NCBI RefSeq assembly: GCF_000247695.1
Contig: NW_004624747.1
Coordinates: 9,497,918 to 9,561,917, forward strand
Reading direction: 5' to 3'
DNA length: 64,000 bases
From: Heterocephalus glaber
Lineage: Eukaryota > Chordata > Mammalia > Rodentia > Bathyergidae
Notes under the pieces: generated by a model
What the model was told of the DNA's origin: nothing
Database searches by the model: none
The model's input: the letters and a program-made list of their open reading frames with translations, nothing else
In this document: positions 8,573 to 20,500 of the stretch, one piece after another
Numbering within the stretch: position 1 is the stretch's first letter
Layout of the letters: each line of letters starts with the position of its first letter
Translations under genes and position numbers: made by a program

Positions 8573-11500
8573 TTTTTTGGTACTGAGGATCAAACTTAGG
8601 ACCTTGTACTTGCCAGGCAGGTGTGACACCACTAAGCTACATCCTTGGCCCTCTGTCATTAAGTTTCATGACCAGTGACGAGTTACTCAGTCCAAAGCCA
8701 CTATTACCTGAGGATATTGCCTCTAACATTGTCTGCCTAGCTGATTGGAAACAGGAGCTCCCTTGAAGTTGTATATAGTTACTGCTTTCATTATTATTAC
8801 TGTTATCAAAATAGCACTCTAGGAGCTAAAGGTGTAACTCAGTAATAGAGCACTTGTGTAGCATGTGCCAGGCCCTGGGTTTGATCCCAAACACCACAAA
8901 AAAATTTAAAAATTAAACCTACAGCATTCCAACTTCTAGACCCCCAAATCCAGGGCTTTTTTCCATTGCCATTCTGCTAAAAGTTCACAGCTCTCTTCTG
9001 TCTTTATTAAAATCTAGTATTAAACGTAGCTGGGAATGCAAATCATTGACCTCTCTTGGGCAGTTGTGGAAGTGTATTTACCAACATTGCAAATGCTTTT
9101 CCCCCTGAGGCAGCCATTCCATTGCTAGAAATTTACTCTGAAGATACCGTGGCATGGATTGAGAATGTGCACAAGGCCAGGTATTACAGCATTTAGTAAG
9201 CGGAGGTCAGACATGTCAGTGTTCTCAGAGAAGAGGCCAGTTGAAGAGGTGATGCTACTTCCTGACATGGACATAAGGAAGAATGAGGTACCTCTTCAGG
9301 TGCCAATGAGGGCCAAAGTAAATTGTTAGGTAAAATGCAAGGAGTGGAGATATGTGTAGTCAAGTGTGTGTAGTACACTCTCATGCATATAAAAACGTTG
9401 ATGAGCTGGGGGTATAGCTCAGTAGTAGAGCACATACTTAGCGTGCACAAGGGTGTGGGCTTGATCCTCAGAACTGAAAAAAAAGGAGAAGAAAAGAAAT
9501 GTCTGTGTTGTTAATACATGTGTAAAATATTTCTGAAGGTTACATAAGACCCTGTTGTCAGTAGATGCCCATATTTGTCTTGGGGGTGGTGCGTAGGGAG
9601 ACCTGTCCACCAAATGGTCTTTTGTGTCTTTTAGATTTTGTGTCCAGGCTGGTGAGGAGGAAGAAGGTAGCTGTAGGATCTGGATATTTTGGGTCTGCAG
9701 CCATTCCATCTGACTCCCCTGCCAAGTTCCTTCTCTACACACTCACAGGGAAGGTCTTAGTGCCTTGGACCTGTGAATAATTCCCCCACATTTTCCATTA
9801 CAACACAGCTCAAGCCATTGCCTTTCCTGTGGAGCTTGACAGTGATAACAAGCATGGTAGAGACTGGTATTTTATGAGCTGAAAGGAAGGGAAGAACAAT
9901 TGGCACAAAACAGTCCAGGTTTTATGGACAAAGGACTCCATTTATAGAGCAGGACAGTAAGGCTCAAAGAGATAGGGAGGATTGCCTGATGTCACCCAGG
10001 TGGGCTTTGTGGAGCTGGATTTGACCTGGCTGAGTCTGGCTTTAGAGCTGCCTACTCCAGGGAGGCAGCCTGGGGCATCCCCTCTTGTTTTCACGGAAGG
10101 TGGGGTTCTGTCCTTCCTGTCTGCAGCCGTCAGGGATCACAGACCACTGCTAGCCAAGTCCGTCCTCCACCTCAGGGCCACACCACTTCACACCTGAGGA
10201 ATTCTCAGTCAGATCAGGCTGAGTCCACATAGTGCCTTCCAAGGCAAGTCCTTCCCTTTACTTTGTGTGCCTATTTCCCTGACTCTGAAATTAGTTCACA
10301 CTACTTACTCTGCAGTCTCCAGTGTGACAGGGAACAGGCAAAGCTAATGAGGCTGACAGTTGGAGACTCAGGAGAGAGGAGAGGAGGGAAGACTGGGAAG
10401 TAGATCACCACCATGGTTTCTGGCTTAGGCGACAGGGCTGTAGCTTTGTGGGAGGATGTGCCTGTGTGTCTATTTGTCTGTCTCTTTGCAGTGGTACACA
10501 CCTGATGCCTGTCTGCAGCTCAGGGAGCACTTCCATGGGCAGGTCAGCGCAGCTTACCAGCGCAGGAACACTGGGACTGTTGGGTAAGCCTGTGGGACCT
10601 GGGATGTGGGGGACAGATGGCCAGAAGGAATAAGCAAACGAATGTATGAATGAAAAATTAACAAATGAAACACACAGACTAGGCAGATGCACCCCAGTAC
10701 TGGGGGTTTTGTCTGGCTCTGCTTGACACACTCTGCCATGTGAAAGAACTTCTTTTCTCAGAATGTCATACATGGGACTCTTCAGCCTGAGGTCTCAGGA
10801 AAGGTCTGTTTCCTCTGTCTGGAACATCTTTTTTATGTTCCTTCTTAGTGTCCCGGTGTATCAGGTCCTCTGAAAGCCTTCTCTAAAATATGCTGCCCCT
10901 GGCCCTAGCCTGAGATGAGCAAGTACCCTTCCTGTGTGCTCCTGAGCCCCAAAACTTACGTCACAGAATCACAGTTTTGCTGTCTGGATTCCTTGTCAGG
11001 GTCAGGGCTGTCTGTCCTGTTCCTGCCTCAGCAGCACCTGGCACCACTGGCACAGGGATTTTGCAATAATCCTTCTTTCTTTTGTGTGGTTTTTTTTTTT
11101 TTTTCAAACCAGGGATCGAATAGTCCTTTCTTTTAACAAACAGATAGAAGGGCTTGCTTTGTCCTTCATCCTGAAGAGCTCACAGTCTGTTCAGGAGCCC
11201 AGCTTGGAGTTTCCCAAGGCTGCACAAGGGAGGCAGAGCTCCACTCAGAATGGCCAAAGCAGTTCATGGGATAAGAGTAATAGCATCAGCTGGGGAGTAT
11301 ATTCCATATCAAGGGCTTCACATAGATTATCTCCCTTGTCTCTTACAATAGCACTGGAGGTAGGGAAACTGAGGCACCTAGGTGCCCACCGTAAGACCCG
11401 GGCAGTACCTTTACTCCTTTACCTGAGAAATAAAGTCAGGGCTAACCTGTTCCAGAAGGCGTGGGCAGCCTGGGAGCAGGGTACTCATAGCCACTATCTT

Positions 11501-14500
11501 CACATGTGTTGAGGTAAACTGTAGGCCAGGGCACCAGGCAATACAGAGGGGTCTGCTCGTAACTTGCAAGCAGAGGAAGTGCCTGTCAGATATTTGCCTG
11601 GGTTTGTTGCTTCATTGAGGTCCTTTGGGATGAGCTGCAGAAATTATTTTTTCCTGCCAGTACTAGGAATTGAACTCCAGAGAGTACTAAGCTACATTCC
11701 TAGTCATTTAAAAAAAAAAAAATTTGAGCTGGGGCTGGGATGTAGCTCAGTGGTGCTGTGCCTGCCAGGTGAGTACAAGGTCCTGAGTTCAATCTCCAGT
11801 ACCAAAAAAAAAAAAAAAAAAATCACCCAACCTGACCTTGAACTTGCAATCCTCCTGCCTCAGCCTCCTGAGTAGTTAGGATTACAAGCATGTGCCACCA
11901 TGCTCCAGTTTGTACAGAATCTTAAAATGTTATCAGCAATCCCAGAAATTCTGGGCTCCAAAGTGCAGGAGGCACATCCACAGAGTAAGGGTGGCAACTT
12001 CTCCCCATGAGCAGTGTCCCCAAGGAGCCCAAGAACCTCAGAGCTGATTTGGTTCAAGCCACACACCCAATATGCAGATCCTGTGTTCTAACAATGGCAC
12101 ACCTCTTGTCTAATCAGATCCTTAGAAACACTTCCAAGGGCCAGGTGACAGTGGGGTCCTGGTCAAGAAGTGCCTGCTTGCAAGGAGCCAAGCTCACATC
12201 CTGTAGGTGGACACCCCAGGGAGTGTGGAGAGGGATGCAGAGGCTGCCTGCCTACCCCTTGTGCGTGTGTCTACTGTACATGCTGCTCCTGGTTACTACA
12301 GCTCCACCTGTGCTCTTGCCTCTGCTTTCTTAGTCTATGACTCTGCCTCTCCTCGTGCTGATTTCGAATTCTTAAGACAGTGACTTTGGCCAAATGAGAT
12401 CAGATGTATGGCCCCAGGGACAGAAAGTACCAGCAAAAAATGCAGGTTTTTCCCTCTGCCTTCTCAAGGCTGAGGAGGTGGGACAGAATGACTCAGTAGG
12501 GTCTTTTTTTGTTTTTTTAGTAGTAGTACATGTTTGTAGTACATAATGTTTACATTCCTTGTGGGGAGTGGATACATGTATATAATACATCTTTTTTTGT
12601 TGTTGTTGTTTTTGTTTTTTTGGTACCGGGGATCAAACTCGGGTCCTTGCATTTGCGCAGCAGGCAGCGAAACCACTGAGCTAAATCCCTGGCCCTTGAT
12701 ACATCTTAATTCCTTTGTTGCATTCCTTATCCCTCTCCTCCCTTCCCCTATGAAGAAGATCTGTCTCCCTACTTCCTATTATCTACCTTTTATTTTACTC
12801 TTTATTTTTACTTTGGGTTTCTCATGTAAGAGAAAGCATGTGATATTTAAGCTTGTGTGTCTGATTTATTTCACTCAACATTATAGACTTAAGGTATATC
12901 TGTTTTCCTATAAATAATTCAAGTTCATCTTTCTTTATGGCAGAGTAGTACCCTATTATATATAAATACCATATTTTCTTTATTCATTCACGTGTTCATG
13001 GCCGTATAGGCCACTTCTAAGATTTAGCTGTTATGAATTGTGCTGCTATAGCAAGGTCTGCCTTATATTCAGGATTGAAGGGTGGGTCACCACAGAGAGC
13101 TCAGGGAAGGAAAGGCCTGTGTGTGCTAAAAATCCTCTTGAAACCATGCTTGAGGGTAACACAGCCATATTTCTTCCAGGCTCAAGCTCTCCAAGGTGGT
13201 TGTCGTTGGCGATCTCTATGTAGGGAAGACCAGCCTCATCCACAGGTATGCCCTGCTAGCTTCCTTCCACCAGTCGGGTCAGCCATACCTCCCAGCACCA
13301 GCACCAGGCTCACACCTATTCCTGGGAGGCCCAGATAATATTGTCATAGTGGGAACCATGTGGATGCTGGGAACTAGGCCACTGCCTCAGCCTGGGGCAG
13401 GAAATCAGGGAGATGATGGGGTTGGCAGACAGTAGGGCATTCCAGGAGACTGGCACTCATCACACTGTCCCCCTGGGATCTTGGCTGGCCCCTCCACTGC
13501 CCTCCCTGGGAATAGACTCAGTTATTCTCACAGCGATGAGGGGTCCTGGAGAGGCAAATTTAACAGTGTTTGCTTTCCAGGCTGTCACTGCCCTGTTGCT
13601 ATGGTTTAGATAGGTGTCCCCCAAAGTGCATGTGTTAAAGGTGTGGTCCCCAGCCATAGCACTATTGGGAGCTAGTAGAGCCTTTAAGCGGTAGGACCTA
13701 GTAAGAGGTCTTTGGGTCATTGGGAGCATGCCCTCAATGGGGACAGTGGGACTCTGGCCCCTTCCTTTTCCTCCTTTTTGCTTCATGGTCACAAGGTGAG
13801 AGGTTTTATTCAGCTACATGCCACCATTGTGATGGGCTGCCTCACCACGGGCCTAAAGCAATGTGGCTAATCAGTCATGGACTGAAATCTCTAAAACTGT
13901 GAGCCCACAAAAGCTTTTCTCTTTATAAGTTGTCTCTGGTGTTTGTTACAGTGACAGACCACTAACTAACACACCTGTCTACCCATGCCCTCTGTGAACC
14001 ATCCTTCCTTCTCAATTCTCTATCAGTGGACTTTATTTCCCTTCCCACTTTAACTGTGGTGCAAACCTTCCATGAGAAAACCTTCCATGGCACCTCTCTG
14101 ATGATATCAACTCCCACAGGTTTTGCAAGAATGTTTTTGATCGGGACTATAAGGCCACTATTGGGGTGGACTTTGAAATCGAGCGCTTTGAGATTGCTGG
14201 AATTCCCTACAGCCTCCAGATGTAAGTTCCAATTGTGTGATGCCAATTCCTGTATGGTTTGAGGGTGGGCTTCCTGGAGATCCTGGGAAAGGTCCTGAAA
14301 AGCCCTTCATCCCCTCTGCCTCATGGTGCTCAGCAGGGACCTGTCTAGACAAGCAGAGCCTGGTATGATTGTGAGAAACTAGGCTTCATGGCTCCCAAAT
14401 TTCCTGGATCCTCCTTGGTCCTGACAGAGCAGGGGAAGGTCTTCACAGCCTAACCTATCCACCCACCCCTGATGGCCTCCCCACCTGGACCTCCTTTGAT

Positions 14501-17500
14501 CCTGCAGGAGGCAGGTGGACTTTGCAAGTTGTTAGCTCTGAGCCTCTGTTCCCAGCTGTGAAGTGCGATTGGATTAGTCCCTGTGTGCTAGGCGTGGGTG
14601 AGGCGGGTTTTGGCAGAGACCGTGCTGTCCGCCTCCCTTCCTTAGGCCTGATGTGTTCATCTTCCCCCTCGAACCATTTCCCTCAGCAGGGAAGTAACTC
14701 CCACTCCCCCTGCTGTTCTTTCCTTCCACTTCTGTCTTCTGGTTCTCTTTCCTTTCTTCCTCACTGGATTCATTCTTCAATAGTTCATGCTCTGCTTAGG
14801 CTGATTCTGCAGTGCACTTCTGGAGCCAGGTGATACCACATCTTTTCCAAGAGTGAGTATAGGGTCAGTCCTGAGCAAAGGAGGCTATGAAAATTCGAAG
14901 ATATGGGACTAAGGGATCTGGAACACTGAGAAAGAAAAGAGTCAAGGGAATGGTCCAGGTGGAACCATCTAGGCAGGGGCTAATGGCTGGGCTCTCACTG
15001 TGGCTGCAGGCTGTGTCTGATTAGAGAGACCAGGACAAAACAGGGACACTGTTCTGCCTCAGTTTCTCCATGTCTTACGCTGAAGTCATTGCTATCCACC
15101 CAGCTGGCCCCATTTCCAGGCCCATCCCCAGCTCTCCACCGAGAGTATTCTTTTGAGAAGAAAGGAAATATGAGTGAATTAGTGAAGAGACATAACCAAA
15201 AAGTCTGCATCATGCCAGATGACTTGAAAAAAATCTCAGACCATTGATGTCATATTCATGGTTTGTCTCCTGTTCAGTTTACTGAGAAAGTTGACCTGTT
15301 GACTTTAAGGATGGATTGGGAATAGGATTTAAGGCTCATCACTACGTATTGACCACCTGCCTTGTTATAAACCAGAGCAAATAAATCTCAGCATGTGCGC
15401 CATCCCATTTTCTATACTGTGACTGTGGCAAACAGCATTAATCTATTGTTGCATTCTTTTCCGTGGAGCCAGGGCTCAGCTTCTAAGTCCTTCTTGATAT
15501 GTTTGCTTGAGAGCTAACTAATCAGAGTCACCCAGGGAATACAAATTATGTCCTTGTGAGGCATCCCCACCCTTCACCCAGGAAGCTACAGTGCAGAAGG
15601 GGAAGCAATGTCCCAATCATACATGACCAAGTGGTAGAGCCACAGGCTAGAGCCTAGCACCATTCACAGGGAGCAAGCCACACTGTAGAGCATATGCTCC
15701 TTTTTAATGTCATAGTTAGAAGGGACTGAGCTACAACTCCATTCATCTGGCAGTAGAACTCCCATGCCCCCTACCCCGTAGGCACTGTGAATCCAGGAAG
15801 ACAATTCCCCCTGGGGCTCCCCAGAGGGATCACCAGGAGGTGGATGCAGGATAGCTGGCTCATACAAGCACTTCCTGAAGCCCACACAGCTGGCACAGCT
15901 GGTGCCTGTCCTCACGTCTCCCTCCCGTGGTCTACTAGCCTATTGACTCAGAATACTATGATTCTTAACCTACCACCACTGTTTTCCTTTCTTCCTCTTC
16001 ATGGCTCAGCTGGGACACAGCCGGTCAGGAGAAGTTCAAGTGTATCGCATCTGCCTATTACCGGGGTGCTCAGGGTAAGCAACTGTGTGACAGTGGGATG
16101 TGCAGCAGGAGCCTCCCCACTGGGCTCAACAGCAGGAAGCCCAGGTCCTCTACACAGGCACCAGTTTTCTGTCCTCCAAGAACCACTGAGAAATCACCCT
16201 ATCCAGGCTTTGGGAATGGAAAAGCTGCCTCCAATCTGGGGCCTTGGCTGGCTTTGACAAGCCTTTAGGGAGGCTTTAGGGAGCCTGTGGTGGTGGGTTC
16301 TAGCTGTATGTCTCAGCCCCAGCTTTCATATTAGAAAGATTCTGGAAGAAGGATGTATTTGACCAGGGATTCTGGGAAAGAAAGACAGCATCACATTCCA
16401 AGAGGAGATGGGCAGTGGCTTGTCCTATCTTAGGAGGAAGAAGCTAAGCCAGAAAGGAGGAATGAAAGGTGGACCCTGGCAGGACTGGCAGGTCCCAGGT
16501 AGGGGTCAACAGGGCTCAGTGCCTACCACCAGGGTGGCCAAGTACAGCCTAGGTTCTGGGCAGGGCTCACAGCAGAGATGGCAGCATAAGCTCACCACAC
16601 TGACCCCAGCCTCCCAGGAGGAAGACAGAAATGGATTTCAGTGGGATGTGAGAGAACTATCAAAAGGATCCAAAACGAGACTCAAGGCACAATTATGTCT
16701 ACTAAGTAGTGGTATAAGAATCACAGCAGCTTCATCAGATTTGAAAGGAACAAAAATAGGTAATAAACCATGAGTACCTCAGCTGAGGATTGGAACTTCA
16801 GCTCAGCCACGTCCACTGTGGCCTCCTTCAGCTTTTGCTTCTTCAGGCCTCTCTCTTCCCACGGAAATTCTGCCTCCCCAGGGTGAGAGCTGTAAGGTGC
16901 CTGGCACACCTCTACAAATAGCAGCCAGACTACCATCATCCATATCCTTTCCTCTGTTCCCCTCTGTCCCGAGAGCATCGGGGCTGTCCTGCAGTCATTA
17001 GCCACAGGGTGGAGGAAGCTACTGTTCAGCCTGCTCACACCCCCAGTCATCAGTAGAGAGCAAACCTTTTGCCTGGACACCATGGCTACAAGGCAGGGCC
17101 AGTGACAAGAGGAGCTTGTTTCTGAATAAATAGATAGATACATAGATACATAGATACATAGATAGATAGACAGACAGACTGGGGATGTAGCTCAGTGTGA
17201 AGGCCCTGGGTTCAATCCCCAGTACCTCAAAAATTAATTAGTTAATTAATCAATTTTAAGAGTCTGCCCTGGGTCAGGCATTGGACCAAAACCTTTTCAA
17301 AACAGCTCCCTTAAAAAAGCAAACAAAAAAACCTAGCTTCCTTTATCTTCACAGCGACCTGAAGAGCTAGACATATCATTCTCATCATTTTACAGATGGG
17401 CAAACTGAGGCTCTCAGCAGTTAAGGCCTTCACCCAAGCTCCCTTTGCTGAAAGTGGCAAAGGATCTCAGATGCGGAAGTCCACATACATGTTCCACACT

Positions 17501-20500
17501 TGCCTCATCTGTCCTCCCTAGACTCTACTCAGTCTGGGCTGCTAGGTACAGATGGGAGGATGGCAGTGGGAGGATTCCTCTCCAGAGCTTCAACTTTGGG
17601 GTCCAGAGTTGAGTGCCAGGGACCACACAGAAGTTCCTCGAGATCTGGAGAGCTGCCTGAGGGAGAAGTCCCCTTTGTCACACTGTTGCCCTCAAATGTC
17701 GCTGTTTGCTTTCCCCTGTGTGTCTAGTGATCATCACAGCCTTTGACCTCACTGATGTGCAAACCCTGGAGCATACCAGGTAAGTAATCCCTGACTCTGT
17801 GACCCCTTTGGGGCACCTGGGTTCAGGAAGCTGCCTGAAAAAGCTCTGCAGACCCAGACCACTGGGCTGGTCCCCTTATGGTGAATTTGGGCTCACGTGT
17901 TAAGACCAATTGCCCATAAACTATTTATTGTCCCATTGCCTCCTTATGCCTCAAGGGGGCATTTGCACCAGGATAGTGCTCTGGAAGACCTGTGCTTGTT
18001 TTGATATCCTGATGTCACCACCTTGGAAGTCCTCCTAATTTTTGAAAGACCCCAGATGTTCCCTTTGCCCTGGGCTCTGATAATTTTATAGCCTGTCCTG
18101 TCTGAAGGTACATGACTTTGGCCCTTGCTGTCTTGGGCAGAGATGTGAACAGTGTGACCAATTCCAAGAGGCCATCCTGCTCCTGCCAGAAATCTAATGG
18201 ACCAAAGGCCCCCTCACCCCCTCACCCTACATTTCTTTGGGGCATTCACATCCAGTTGTCTCCAAACCCTGTGAGGGATGCATGAGTATCATTCAAGGTG
18301 ATAAAGTACAAGAGTCACCCAAAGGCTTGAAGGATGAGGATGGATCTTCATTATCTGACCAATGCTTTTGTATTCCCAGCCCCTTTCAGACCCCACTGAG
18401 GCCATTCTGGCCATAGGACCAGCATCCCACTTAGCCAGTATGGGCCAGGGCGCTCCCTGTGCCTCCCAGCTCAGTGCTTTCAGCCCTGGGAAGGACTTGA
18501 GCCTCTAACCCATCCCCTGGGCTTTCTTACACCCGCTAGGTGGGTGGGTACAGATGTCCCTCAGGCTGTCTCCCCTCTGTGTATTACAGGCAGTGGCTGG
18601 AGGATGCACTAAGGGAGAATGAGATGGGATCCTGCTTTATCTTCCTCGTGGGAACCAAAAAGGACCTTCTGGTGAGCAGGACAAGGCTGGAAACCTGGGC
18701 GCCTCTTGGGAAAATGCACATGCTTGCAGCCCGAGTATGAAGAGCAGTATGTGGCACTGACATGCCTGGTTTTAGCATTCAAAGACCGAAGGCCTTGGAG
18801 CTGCAAGTCAGGGGAACTCAGGTTCCCTGTGCTGTCTCCTAAGAGCAGGACTGCTGACACTCAAGATTTGCTTGTGGACCACTGACATGTCACCCCTAGG
18901 CAGGCAGCATCCCTGCACTGGCACCACCTTGCCTGCCCCAGGGGGGAAATGGGAATGCGGCGGGAGGTACCTCAGTGAGAAGGGGGCAGCTACGACCCTA
19001 GGGGCCACCTGTAGGAGGGCTGGGCCCTGGGTCAGCAAGGGCTGCTTCTCCCAGTCAGGGGCAGCATGTGAGCAGGCTGAAGCAGAGGCTGTGCACCTGG
19101 CCAATGAGATGCAGGCTGAGTACTGGTCGGTGTCAGCCAAGACAGGTGAGTCTTGGGGCAAGGGCTTACCAAGGTGGGGGGCATAGGCTGTTGCATGGAG
19201 CCCAATGTGCTGTGGAGCTTCTTGTGTTTCCTTCTGGGTGCTGGTTCACAATTCAGCTGTGCTGGTGACTGGCAGCACTGTTGTTTTACAGTGGTCTCCT
19301 CTTCTCTAGGACACTGGGAGCCTGTCCCATGGATGAGAGGAACACTGACCGCTGGCCCTTGCCAGCCCTAGGCAAGATGTCCAGCAGGTCCAAGCCTTAG
19401 TCTTCTCCTCTGGGAAGCAGGGTGATATCTATCCATCTCTGTCTCTACCTCTGCCTCTCCCCCCAGCCTATTTGATTTGGAAGCAGAGCCTTGCTGGGTT
19501 GTCCAGACTGACCTTGAATTTGCAATTCTCCTGCCTCAGCCTCCCAAGTAACCAGGATTAACAGGCGTGTGCCACTGCACCCAGTTTATTTTTAATAAAA
19601 TATTTTTATATTACAAAAGCTGTATGTATTTACTGAGGAAAAGGTAGAAAGTGCAGAAAAGCAAAGAGCAGAATTTGTATTCACAGGTTGTACGGGAGAT
19701 TAAATGAAAGAACACTTAAGATGTGTTATGTACATGTACCAACTCCCCACAATGAATGCAATCATTATGTACTGTAAACGTGTACTAATAAAAATAAATA
19801 TTTTTATTGTAATAAAAATACAATTTCATGTGTAAGAAAATAGAAATTAAAATACAAATAATTAAAATTTAATAAAAATTGTAAAATAAATAAATAATAA
19901 ATGAAAAAATGTGCAGTCCCTGGCACATGGTAGGTCCCAGAGGTCCAGCGCCCTGGCCCAGGGCAAGCAGGCATGGCAGGCATTTGGCTAGGGACTGAGA
20001 GCTGAGGTTAGAAGTGCCTCCTACCCCCACCACAAACACCTGGCAGTTCCTCTGTCTGCTGCTCTCTGCTGCTCCTTCCCTTCCTTCTGCCCTGTGAGGA
20101 CCCATCCACCTTTATCAGAGTAACAGGGAGTTCACTAATAACTCAGTGTAGGCCAAGTAGGACCACCCTATGTAGCTGGGTGTGGGAACCTGGCCTCCTC
20201 CTCCCTGATAGCTGGAGGAAGATGCTCAGACTCCATATAAGGTCCAAGTGTACAAAGAAAGTTACAGGAAAGCAGGCACATGTCTGTCCTGAGCTCTGCC
20301 TGTCCCAGCACCTGGCCCATAGTAGCCAAGAAACAAAGGCTCAGAGGTCTGAGGGGAGTGGCTAAGGCAGCCAGACAGAGTGGGAATGGGGCTGAGGCCA
20401 GGTGGGAAGCCAGGCTTTGAAAGGTCCTACCCCCAGCACTGCACTGCTCCTGTGGGTGGGTAAGGCTGCACCCTCACATGTCGGCGTTACTCTCAAAGAT

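Larger units (their letters stand above)
8290..10491. other. RAB36 intron 2
   Basis: Apart from the three SINEs listed it is unique sequence. A MIR-like stretch lies near 9950-10030. No exon was recognised. Confidence 0.6.
10584..13179. other. RAB36 intron 3
   Basis: It holds an L2-like stretch (about 10795-10920), a fragment of an ID T-tail (about 11087-11118), a MIR-like stretch (about 11300-11390), the nested SINE block 11655-11907, and an L1 3' end interrupted by an ID SINE (12521-13055). Confidence 0.55.

Noticed and set aside
15664..16257. Open frames of 80-156 codons overlapping RAB36 exon 6 in other frames or strands.
   Set aside because: They ignore the clear acceptor and donor of exon 6 and have no recognisable product.
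18661..18674. TKKD in place of NKxD in RAB36, considered as a damaged GTPase motif.
   Set aside because: I recall the same substitution in human RAB36 and its relative RAB34, so it is a subfamily trait.
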